13,043 nucleotides of DNA from Litorivicinus sp965656605 (GTDB lineage Bacteria > Pseudomonadota > Gammaproteobacteria > Pseudomonadales > Litorivicinaceae): positions 1 through 13,043 of the forward strand of contig CBFHLC010000056.1 of the NCBI GenBank assembly GCA_965656605.1, read 5' to 3'. The position numbers were made by a program, and so were the translations under genes. Of this stretch, positions 1 to 6,228 are shown piece after piece; the first letter of the stretch is position 1, and each line of letters starts with the position of its first letter. The notes beneath the pieces were generated by a model. The model had not been told where the DNA came from. It did not search any database and saw only the letters and a list, made by a program, of their open reading frames with translations.

Positions 1-279
1 GTAAGTCGACAAGATCGCCAACCCCATCTTGGGCCCGACCCCGCTGATTTTAGTGATCGCTTGGAATAACCCTCGATCGGCTCGAGTGGTGAAGCCGAAT
101 AGCACGGGCTTCTCGTCACGCACGCCTTGATGGACATGCAAGGTGACACTTTGATTCAGCCCCGGCAGCTCGGCCAAGGTTGTCACCGGAACTTCTAACT
201 CGTATCCAACGCCGGCTACGTCGACCACGATATGGGGTTGGTCGACCTCGACCAGGGTGCCTTGCAGTCGTGCAATCAT
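1..279 (-). CDS. ruvA: Holliday junction helicase subunit RuvA (C-terminal part outside window)
   Basis: RuvA binds the four-way Holliday junction as a tetramer and loads the RuvB motor for branch migration during recombinational repair. The 93 residues visible from ATG 279 begin MIARLQGTLVEV and follow E. coli RuvA throughout: an N-terminal OB-fold domain (about residues 1-62, with GVGYELEVP at 23-31 and VLFGF at 59-63) and then the first helix-hairpin-helix (SGVGPKMGLAIL, 79-90). The reading frame is open to base 1, so about half of the protein, including the second HhH and the RuvB-binding domain, lies outside. The start is 3 bases after the ruvC stop and has no clear Shine-Dalgarno, which suggests translation coupled to ruvC. 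It is the last visible gene of the fmdB-aspS-yebC-ruvC-ruvA run; ruvB is expected next. Confidence 0.95.
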   Translation of the reverse strand, partial: MIARLQGTLVEVDQPHIVVDVAGVGYELEVPVTTLAELPGLNQSVTLHVHQGVRDEKPVLFGFTTRADRGLFQAITKISGVGPKMGLAILSTY

Positions 280-282
280 AAA

Positions 283-798
283 TTATCTAAAACGTCCTCT
301 GCGTACGTTTAATGCGCCGACTCTGGACAGCGCGTTAGCGGAATTTCCGTGGCAAATCGCAACGGCCAGTGCATCGGCCGCGTCCGACAGTGGAATCTCT
401 GGCAAGCCTAACAGCATTTTGACCATGCTTTGAACTTGAGATTTATCGGCTCGGCCCGAGCCCACCACGGCGGATTTAATGTTGGTCGCGGTGTATTCAG
501 CGACCGGTAGATTGACGCTGGTGGCGGCCACAATTGCCGCCCCACGTGCTTGACCCAGCTTGAGCGCTGAGGACACGTTTTTGTTTACAAACACTTCTTC
601 GATCGCGACCTGATCGGGACGATACGTGGCAATGACTTCGGCTAAGCCAGCGTGGATTTGACCAATGCGGTCGGGAAAGTTTTCGGCATCTGCAGCGATG
701 GTGCCGTTGTCGACATGTTTGGGCTGCCCTCGCTCGAACAGCACCAAACCGTAGCCGGTGATCCGTGATCCCGGATCTATCCCCAGGATCAAGGACAC
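283..798 (-). CDS. ruvC: Crossover junction endodeoxyribonuclease RuvC
   Basis: RuvC is the dimeric resolvase that nicks Holliday junctions held by RuvAB. The 171-residue product has the usual family length and starts MSLILGIDPG. The four acidic catalytic residues of E. coli RuvC (D7, E66, D138, D141) are matched by D8, E67 (in VAIEEVF), D139 and D142 (in SDAADALAVAICH). The start is GTG, directly abutting the yebC TAA stop with no gap; no other start would keep the GIDPG strand. Only a poor Shine-Dalgarno is visible, so expression probably depends on ribosomes finishing yebC. The downstream neighbour is ruvA, as in most gammaproteobacteria. Confidence 0.97.
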   Translation of the reverse strand: MSLILGIDPGSRITGYGLVLFERGQPKHVDNGTIAADAENFPDRIGQIHAGLAEVIATYRPDQVAIEEVFVNKNVSSALKLGQARGAAIVAATSVNLPVAEYTATNIKSAVVGSGRADKSQVQSMVKMLLGLPEIPLSDAADALAVAICHGNSANALSRVGALNVRRGRFR

Positions 799-1542
799 TT
801 AGAAATTTTCCAGGAAGGTTTCGTCAAACTCTGCGTTGGTGTGGACTTCCTGAACATCGTCCAAGTCTTCCAGCATATCGATCAGCTTCATGACCTTTTC
901 CGAGTCCTCCGCGTTAAGAGGTGCGCTCGTCGAGGGCACCTGATTCACATCGGCGTCCGAGACCTCGAGGCCTGCTTGTATCAGCGCTTCGCGAACCGAA
1001 CCCAGCTGCGTCCACTCGGTTTCAACCACTACACTGCCATCGTTATTCACAACGACGTCTTCGGCCCCAGCCTCGAGCGCGGCTTCCATCGCTGCATCTT
1101 CGTCACAGCCCTCAGCCATCAGGATCTGACCCTTCTTGCTAAACAGATAGGCTACGCTGCCGTCGGTACCTAGATTTCCGCCGCATTTTGAAAACGCGTG
1201 ACGCACTTCGGACGCGGTGCGATTACGGTTATCCGTCATGCATTCAACCATCACCGCCACACCTGAAACACCGTAACCCTCATAAGTGAGCTCTTCGATG
1301 TTTTCGGCTTCGGTGTTGCCGGCGCCTCGGTCAATCGCCCGCTGCATCGTGTCCTTGGTCATGTTGGCGCCCAAGGCCTTGTCGACCGCCGCACGCAAGC
1401 GCGGGTTGTCGTCAGGATTGCCGCCACCCATGCGGGCCGCGACCACCAGTTCACGAATCAGCTTGGTAAAGACCTTGCCGCGTTTAGCGTCTTCTTTGGC
1501 CTTTTTGTGTTTGATGTTGGCCCATTTACTGTGTCCTGCCAC
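799..1542 (-). CDS. yebC: YebC/PmpR/TACO1 family protein
   Basis: This is a 247-residue member of the YebC family, recognised by the N-terminal MAGHSKWANIKHKKAKEDAK and the conserved RMGGGNPDDNPRLR loop at about residues 37-50, with the usual three-domain length. Family members have been described as DNA-binding regulators (PmpR in Pseudomonas). More recently they, and mitochondrial TACO1, have been described as ribosome-associated factors that ease translation of proline-rich stretches; the sequence alone does not decide between these. The start is GTG 1542, 3 bases after the aspS stop. A GAGGG Shine-Dalgarno lies in the last aspS codons at a spacing of 7. Position between aspS and ruvC is the common gammaproteobacterial order. 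Confidence 0.96.
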   Translation of the reverse strand: MAGHSKWANIKHKKAKEDAKRGKVFTKLIRELVVAARMGGGNPDDNPRLRAAVDKALGANMTKDTMQRAIDRGAGNTEAENIEELTYEGYGVSGVAVMVECMTDNRNRTASEVRHAFSKCGGNLGTDGSVAYLFSKKGQILMAEGCDEDAAMEAALEAGAEDVVVNNDGSVVVETEWTQLGSVREALIQAGLEVSDADVNQVPSTSAPLNAEDSEKVMKLIDMLEDLDDVQEVHTNAEFDETFLENF

Positions 1543-1545
1543 AAC

Positions 1546-3312
1546 TTAACCCTCGACTTTGACTCGGGCGCGCAAACCCAGCTCTTTAAGCTGATTCGGA
1601 TCCGCATCACCCGGCGCATCGGTCATGACGCACGCTGCGCTTTGCGTTTTCGGGAACGCGATGACGTCACGAATGCTGTCCGAGCCCGTCATCAGCATCA
1701 CCAGACGATCCAGACCGAAGGCCAGACCACCGTGCGGCGGCGCACCATACTTCAGGGCGTTCAACAGGAAGCCAAACTTCTCTTCACGCTCGGCTTCATT
1801 AATGCCCAGCACCTGGAATACGGCGTTTTGCATATCCGATTCATGAATACGAATCGATCCGCCACCCAACTCAGTGCCATTAAGCACCATGTCATAGGCT
1901 CGGCTGTTCGCTGCTAGTGGGTCAGCGATGAGCTCTTCAGGACTGCAGGTCGGTGCGGTAAAGGGGTGGTGGAGTGCGGTTAAACCCCCGTCTTTGGTGC
2001 GCTCGAACATCGGGAAGTCGACCACCCACAAGGGGGCCCAATCACCGTTAACCAGATCCAAGTCATGACCGACTTTCACGCGCAACGCACCCAAGGCATC
2101 GGATACGATAGTGGCTTTGTCTGCGCCAAAGAACAGCAAGTCACCGGTTTGAGCGCCACTGCGCTGCAGAATCTCGGCGACTTCACCTTCGATAAATTTA
2201 ACGATTGGCGACTGCAGACCTTCCAGTCCAGCCTCCAAATCATTGACCTTGATCCACGCCAACCCGCGGGCACCGTATTGGCTGACAAAATCGGTATAGC
2301 CGTCGATCTGCTTACGCGTCAGTTGAGCTCCGCCGGGAACGCGTAGAACGGTGACGCGCCCTTCTGGATCTTTCGCTGGGCCTGCAAACACTTTGAATTC
2401 AACGTTTTGAAGTACGTCCGCAATATCAACCAATTCCATGTCGATTCGCAGATCCGGCTTGTCAGAACCGAAGCGACGCATCGCCTCGTGCCAGGTCATG
2501 CGTGGGAACTCACCTAGATCAACGTCCAGCACCTGCTTGAACAGATCCCGAGCCAACCCTTCGGTCAGATTCATGATGTCGTTCTCGTCGATGAATGACA
2601 TCTCCAAGTCCACTTGCGTGAATTCAGGCTGACGATCTGCGCGCAAGTCCTCATCTCGGAAGCACTTAGCGATCTGGTAATACTTATCAACGCCAGACAC
2701 CATCAACAACTGTTTGAACAGCTGAGGCGACTGGGGCAGCGCAAAGAACTGTCCCTGATGCGTACGCGAAGGAACCAAATAGTCGCGGGCGCCTTCGGGT
2801 GTCGCACGGGTTAGAATGGGTGTTTCCACATCCACAAAACCGCTGTCGTCCAAGAAGCGACGGATGCTGGCACTGACCTTAGAGCGCAGCATCAAGTTGT
2901 TCAGCATATCAGGGCGGCGCAGGTCCAAGAATCGGTTCTTTAAACGGATTTCTTCGCCAACTTTCGCGTGGGCATCCATTTGAAACGGCGGAGTTTCTGC
3001 CTGGTTAAGTACAACGACTTCTTTGCCTAGGAATTCGACTTCACCGGTGGTCATGTCTTTGTTGACCGTCCCCTCGGGGCGGCGACGAACACGGCCAGTG
3101 ATCTGCAATACCCACTCTGGGCGCGCACGATCGGCGGTTGCGAAGGCTTCGGCGGTATCCGGGTCGATCACCACCTGCAAAATGCCCGCGCGATCCCGCA
3201 TATCCAAGAAGATGACACCGCCATGATCGCGGCGGCGGTCTACCCAACCACTGATGGTGATGGTTTGGTCCAGTAAATCGGCAGTAACGTCGCCGCAATA
3301 ATGATCGCGCAT
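1546..3312 (-). CDS. aspS: Aspartyl-tRNA synthetase, bacterial type
   Basis: This class IIb synthetase charges tRNA-Asp. From the ATG at 3312 it has 588 residues, the bacterial AspRS length. An N-terminal OB-fold anticodon-binding domain (about 1-105) is followed by the class II catalytic core: ATPEGARDYLVPSR at 170-183, motif 2 around CFRDEDLRADRQPEF (217-231), and motif 3 as GLAFGLDRLVML near the C terminus. The bacterial GAD insertion lies between. A second in-frame ATG at 3318 would add Met-Pro. I prefer 3312 because the protein then starts MRDHYCG like E. coli (MRTEYCG), and an AAGGA Shine-Dalgarno ends 5 bases before it, whereas it would run into the 3318 start. Residues H30 and G81 match the pair linked to a non-discriminating enzyme in P. 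aeruginosa (see findings). It lies 12 bases after the zinc-ribbon gene. Confidence 0.97.
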   Translation of the reverse strand: MRDHYCGDVTADLLDQTITISGWVDRRRDHGGVIFLDMRDRAGILQVVIDPDTAEAFATADRARPEWVLQITGRVRRRPEGTVNKDMTTGEVEFLGKEVVVLNQAETPPFQMDAHAKVGEEIRLKNRFLDLRRPDMLNNLMLRSKVSASIRRFLDDSGFVDVETPILTRATPEGARDYLVPSRTHQGQFFALPQSPQLFKQLLMVSGVDKYYQIAKCFRDEDLRADRQPEFTQVDLEMSFIDENDIMNLTEGLARDLFKQVLDVDLGEFPRMTWHEAMRRFGSDKPDLRIDMELVDIADVLQNVEFKVFAGPAKDPEGRVTVLRVPGGAQLTRKQIDGYTDFVSQYGARGLAWIKVNDLEAGLEGLQSPIVKFIEGEVAEILQRSGAQTGDLLFFGADKATIVSDALGALRVKVGHDLDLVNGDWAPLWVVDFPMFERTKDGGLTALHHPFTAPTCSPEELIADPLAANSRAYDMVLNGTELGGGSIRIHESDMQNAVFQVLGINEAEREEKFGFLLNALKYGAPPHGGLAFGLDRLVMLMTGSDSIRDVIAFPKTQSAACVMTDAPGDADPNQLKELGLRARVKVEG

Positions 3313-3324
3313 GGGCATCCTTGG

Positions 3325-3567
3325 TTAAGCTGGTTTTTTGTCGGCACTCGAGGCAGGTTTGTCCTCGGTTTTTTTGTTAGCGCCTGAATTTTTGAAATCG
3401 GTTTCGTACCATCCGGTGCCTTTTAGGCGGAAACCGGCGGCAGAGATTCGCTTTTGCAATTTCGGCTGGTTACAAGCCGGGCATTGAGTCTGGGGCGCGT
3501 CCGCGATCTTTTGGAGGATTTCGACCTGGTGTCCACAGTCCTCGCAAAGATACTCGTAAATCGGCAT
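3325..3567 (-). CDS. FmdB-family small zinc-ribbon protein
   Basis: This 80-residue protein starts MPIYEYLCEDCG, the hallmark of the FmdB/CxxC_CxxC putative regulatory family. Two CxxC pairs (C8/C11 and C29/C32) form a probable one-zinc ribbon, followed by a GTGWYETDF segment typical of the family. The tail from about residue 60 is low-complexity, rich in Lys, Ser, Ala and Asp, and probably disordered. The biochemical function is not established; the family name comes from a formamidase-linked gene in a methylotroph. Immediate linkage to aspS is frequent in gamma- and betaproteobacteria. It is the first gene of the aspS-ruv run, with GGAG about 9 bases before the ATG and a consensus -10 box further upstream. 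Confidence 0.93.
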   Translation of the reverse strand: MPIYEYLCEDCGHQVEILQKIADAPQTQCPACNQPKLQKRISAAGFRLKGTGWYETDFKNSGANKKTEDKPASSADKKPA

Positions 3568-3600
3568 TAATCGCTCTCCATCGTTTGATAAGCGGCGCAG

Positions 3601-3606
3601 ATTATA
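3601..3606 (-). promoter_or_regulatory. Candidate -10 box for the fmdB-aspS-yebC-ruvCA run
   Basis: The minus strand reads a perfect TATAAT, placing a start of transcription near 3594 and a leader of about 27 bases before the zinc-ribbon gene. No good -35 hexamer is present 16-18 bases upstream, and there is no TGn extension, so this may be a weak or activated sigma70 promoter. It lies in the 69-base gap after the M48 protease gene. Confidence 0.5.
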
Positions 3607-3636
3607 GCGAGTTAGGACAACAATTGGGTAATCAAT

Positions 3637-5127
3637 TTAGAGCTGTGGGCGCGCCTGTTGAACACGCCAGCGGGGGTGGGATTCCAGCACACTGGCTGGC
3701 AGTTGTGTCTTGACGCTTTGACCCGCCAACAGTGAATGCCCCAAGACCATGGTGGATTGCTCATCAACCGAAGCCAGTTGCACATGAGTGACGTCGACCT
3801 TGGACTGATTGGTTACCCACAACTCAGAAACACCCCGTTGCAGGCGCACATCAACTTGAATCAATGCCGAGGGATCGGTCTGAATACGCACTTCATCCAG
3901 CCAACGCTGAGCCTGCTGATCGCCACTGGCGGCTGCCTGAGCCAGCAGTTGCGAAGCCATCTGCGGATCATCTTGCATCAACGCCTGACCCAAGAACTTG
4001 CTGGCTTCAGGATTGGCAAAGATATCTTGGCTGATTTGGTAGTCAGAGCGAGCGTCCTGTTCGCGACCCAGCGCTTGGTAAGCGCGAGCGCGTAAATTGT
4101 AGTGACGGTAATAATTCGGGTTCAGCCGAACCGCCATATTGGCCGCTTTCAATGCATCTGAGTGGCGCTCCAGCCCCATTAACGCAAAGCCCTTCAGCTC
4201 ATAAAACGCCGGCTCGCGGGCCTCGATTTTAAGTGCCATTTGTGCCTTGGCTAAGGCGCCATTGAAATCGTCATCCAGATACAGCTTTATGCCGTCCGCT
4301 AGGTGCTGATAGGCCGACTGGGTAATCCGCAATCGCTTGGTCGCCTCTCGATAGGCCTGCTGACCCACCTCACCGCCCGCGTGTTGTTGAGCAAAGTTTC
4401 GATTCGCGATAACGCGGGCTTGCGAGGGTGGATGCGTTGCGAACAGCGAGCGACCCGTGGATCCGGCGGCCTCGGCCTTGGCTAAAAAGCGCTGCTGCAA
4501 GTCGACCGCACCCTGTAAGTCGTAACCTGCCCGCAGCATGTATTCCATACCAAAGCGGTCTGCTTCTAGTTCATCCGCTCGACTAAAACTGGCGCGACCC
4601 GCCCCCAGAAGCAAAGAACCGACCTGCGAGCTGGCCTGCCGAGCGGCCGGGTTATCAATCAATGCACCCAACACATCCAGACCCAGCTTGCCTAATTGGC
4701 CAGCGGCGTTTTGGTTGGCCCCGTGCCCCGCCGCGGCGTGAACAATCTCGTGTGCCAACACAGCCGCCAGCTCGGATTCGCTTTGCATGGCCAACAGAAG
4801 CCCGCGGTTGATGCCGATCTTACCCCCCGGCAGCGCCCAGGCATTCCAATCGTCCGCATTAATGACAACAAATTCATAGGGTAACGAGCGATCCGCCACC
4901 GCCGCCAGGCGCGCGCCGACCTGCTGTACGTAAGCGACCAAATCTGCGTCGGCAACAAAATCCCCACCGGATTGCTGGCGCAATAACGGGTATTGCTGAG
5001 CTCCTAGCTTGAGCTCGTCGGCTTCACTCATCAGGCGCAACTCATCTGCACCGGTTACCTCGTTCGTGGCACAGCCACTCACACCGGCCAGGCCCATCGC
5101 AGTAATAAAAATCGCGCGCAACAGCAT
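3637..5127 (-). CDS. M48 family metalloprotease lipoprotein with TPR-like C-terminal domain (BepA-like)
   Basis: This 496-residue zinc protease starts with a lipoprotein signal peptide: charged N-terminus, short hydrophobic stretch, lipobox VSGC with the acylated cysteine at 19. The residue after Cys is Ala, so outer-membrane sorting is expected. The M48 core carries HEIVH at 126-130 (two zinc-binding His and the catalytic Glu) and the downstream ELEAD (186-190) with the third ligand E186. The family's H-P-P segment follows at 232-234. Residues from about 273 to 410 are alpha-helical repeats of TPR type, followed by a beta-rich tail. The layout matches BepA/YfgC, which assists and polices outer-membrane protein assembly with BamA. 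BepA itself is soluble in the periplasm, whereas this one would be lipid-anchored. An AGAGGA Shine-Dalgarno sits about 10 bases before the ATG. It lies 69 bases ahead of the zinc-ribbon gene and may be transcribed separately. Confidence 0.9.
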   Translation of the reverse strand: MLLRAIFITAMGLAGVSGCATNEVTGADELRLMSEADELKLGAQQYPLLRQQSGGDFVADADLVAYVQQVGARLAAVADRSLPYEFVVINADDWNAWALPGGKIGINRGLLLAMQSESELAAVLAHEIVHAAAGHGANQNAAGQLGKLGLDVLGALIDNPAARQASSQVGSLLLGAGRASFSRADELEADRFGMEYMLRAGYDLQGAVDLQQRFLAKAEAAGSTGRSLFATHPPSQARVIANRNFAQQHAGGEVGQQAYREATKRLRITQSAYQHLADGIKLYLDDDFNGALAKAQMALKIEAREPAFYELKGFALMGLERHSDALKAANMAVRLNPNYYRHYNLRARAYQALGREQDARSDYQISQDIFANPEASKFLGQALMQDDPQMASQLLAQAAASGDQQAQRWLDEVRIQTDPSALIQVDVRLQRGVSELWVTNQSKVDVTHVQLASVDEQSTMVLGHSLLAGQSVKTQLPASVLESHPRWRVQQARPQL

Positions 5128-5158
5128 GTGTATTGAGTCCTCTTAATGCACGGCGCCT

Positions 5159-5164
5159 AGTGTA
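5159..5164 (-). promoter_or_regulatory. Weak candidate -10 box for the M48 protease gene
   Basis: The minus strand reads TACACT, 4 of 6 matches to consensus. It would start transcription near 5152, 25 bases before the ATG. The -35 region 17 bases upstream (CTGGCG) is poor. The same TACACT hexamer lies before fdxA. Low confidence; the gene might instead be read through from pncC, 83 bases upstream. Confidence 0.22.
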
Positions 5165-5210
5165 TGGAAGGGATCCACTGACGCCAGTCGCAAATGCTAC
5201 AACCTGCGAC

Positions 5211-5666
5211 CTAGCTTGTCGGCAAAAAGCCTAATGCGTGGTCAATCGCCGAGGTTTGGACCTGCGCACGATCGCCTTGGAATATAACCGATTCTGCCCG
5301 TACAGAGTCGGGCGTCGCAATGGCCATCCAGACTAAACCGACCGGTTTCTCAGCGCTGCCACCGCCCGGCCCTGCCACCCCCGTGGTAGCCAACGCGAAG
5401 TCCGACCCAAATTGACGTCGCACTCCTTGCGCCATCGCGATGGCAACTGCCTCAGAGACCGCGCCGGAACGCTCAATCACGCCGGGCGATACGCCTAACA
5501 GATTCGATTTTGCGGCGTTTGAATAGCTGACCACGCCACCTAGAAAAACCTGACTGATGCCCGGTATCGAAGTGATGTGTGCCGCCAACCCACCACCGGT
5601 ACAGCTCTCGGCAACGGCTAGGGTCTGGTTGTTCGTCATCAGGCACTGGGCCCACAAAGGCGTCAT
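5211..5666 (-). CDS. pncC: Nicotinamide-nucleotide amidase (CinA C-terminal domain, stand-alone)
   Basis: This 151-residue protein is the stand-alone form of the CinA C-terminal domain. The family signatures are AESCTGGGLAAH at 19-30, GGVVSYSNAAK at 43-53 and ATTGVAGPGGG at 93-103. Characterised members hydrolyse the amide of NMN to nicotinate mononucleotide and ammonia, which returns to NAD synthesis; the main bacterial NMN source is NAD-dependent DNA ligase. The COG1058 nucleotide-binding half of long CinA proteins is absent, as in E. coli YgaD. In many gammaproteobacteria the gene lies between mutS and recA. Here it is divergent from the mutS side, and the next gene downstream is the M48 protease, not recA. 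The start at 5666 has a weak GAGAG Shine-Dalgarno. Confidence 0.92.
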   Translation of the reverse strand: MTPLWAQCLMTNNQTLAVAESCTGGGLAAHITSIPGISQVFLGGVVSYSNAAKSNLLGVSPGVIERSGAVSEAVAIAMAQGVRRQFGSDFALATTGVAGPGGGSAEKPVGLVWMAIATPDSVRAESVIFQGDRAQVQTSAIDHALGFLPTS

Positions 5667-5695
5667 AAAAACTCTCGGCTGGGTGGTAAACCACG

Positions 5696-5701
5696 ACTAT
5701 A
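5696..5701 (-). promoter_or_regulatory. Candidate -10 box for pncC
   Basis: The minus strand reads TATAGT (5 of 6 to consensus), giving a start near 5689 and a leader of about 23 bases. Its -35 position (about 5719-5724) falls on the -10 box of the divergent promoter and does not match consensus. Confidence 0.4.
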
Positions 5702-5719
5702 CAGGATGGATTTTAGGCT

Positions 5720-5725
5720 TATAGT
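5720..5725 (+). promoter_or_regulatory. Candidate -10 box for the 147-residue gene and mutS
   Basis: TATAGT on the plus strand would start transcription near 5732, leaving a very short leader that still contains the GAGGAG Shine-Dalgarno at 5736-5741. The -35 region 17 bases upstream (CTATAC) is poor and coincides with the divergent pncC -10 box. Confidence 0.4.
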
Positions 5726-5746
5726 GGTGACTCTTGAGGAGCATCA

Positions 5747-6190
5747 ATGACCGCCGCCGAAACTTTTGCCAATCGCAATGACATTCCAAAAGACGAGGCC
5801 CTCATTCGCTTGGGCAGAATCCAAGGTCTGTTCATTGAAATGCGCAAACTGCCGTTGTGCACGGACATCGACGACGCATCGCTGATCAACCAGCTGGTTA
5901 ATCTGGCCATGGTGCACGGCGATCCGGATTTGGCGGAATGGCACCATTTGCTGCAAAAGTCCGTGACCGCGTGGGAGCGTACCTTCGCCCAAAGCGACTC
6001 ACACCTGCTGATGAACTCGCTTGACCCCTTTACACGCATGACGACAACCGCCCGCTACGAGCAGGCTCGGATGGACGATCTGTGCTGTCAAATCCTGTTA
6101 CAGATCCGCCCTGCCAATCGAGGGGAAAGCTGGTATTGCAGCGAAGGTGAAATTCGCCAAAGCATCGACATGGCGCTTAATCCCGAATAA
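5747..6190 (+). CDS. Conserved-looking hypothetical protein upstream of mutS
   Basis: I do not recognise this 147-residue protein. It has a strong GAGGAG Shine-Dalgarno 5 bases before the ATG, a candidate promoter, a full open frame and 38 bases to mutS, so it is very likely a real gene co-transcribed with mutS. There is no signal peptide or membrane segment, so it is probably cytosolic. The sequence looks mainly alpha-helical: likely helices at about 14-33, 42-57, 60-82 and 103-120, with conserved-type aromatic and charged positions (WHHLL at 65-69, DPFTRM at 93-98, ARYEQARMDDL at 102-112). Cysteines at 38, 113, 114 and 131 do not form a recognisable metal site. The opposite-strand frames here have no start signals and no family resemblance. 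Its placement invites, but does not prove, a link with mismatch repair. Confidence 0.8.
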   Translation: MTAAETFANRNDIPKDEALIRLGRIQGLFIEMRKLPLCTDIDDASLINQLVNLAMVHGDPDLAEWHHLLQKSVTAWERTFAQSDSHLLMNSLDPFTRMTTTARYEQARMDDLCCQILLQIRPANRGESWYCSEGEIRQSIDMALNPE

Positions 6191-6228
6191 GCGTCGAATT
6201 GGCCTGCTGGGTCGGTTAGCATTCCGGC

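Noticed and set aside
841..1173. Plus-strand open frame of 110 codons inside yebC
   Set aside because: It is antisense to a clear YebC family gene, has no ribosome site and resembles no family.
5187..5210. GTCGCA/TGCGAC inverted repeat just after pncC as a terminator
   Set aside because: The arms are only 6 bases, the loop is 12 bases and no T-run follows on the minus strand.
5719..6039. Minus-strand open frame opposite the 147-residue gene
   Set aside because: There is no Shine-Dalgarno at its start, and the plus-strand gene has a strong one plus a promoter candidate and tight linkage to mutS.
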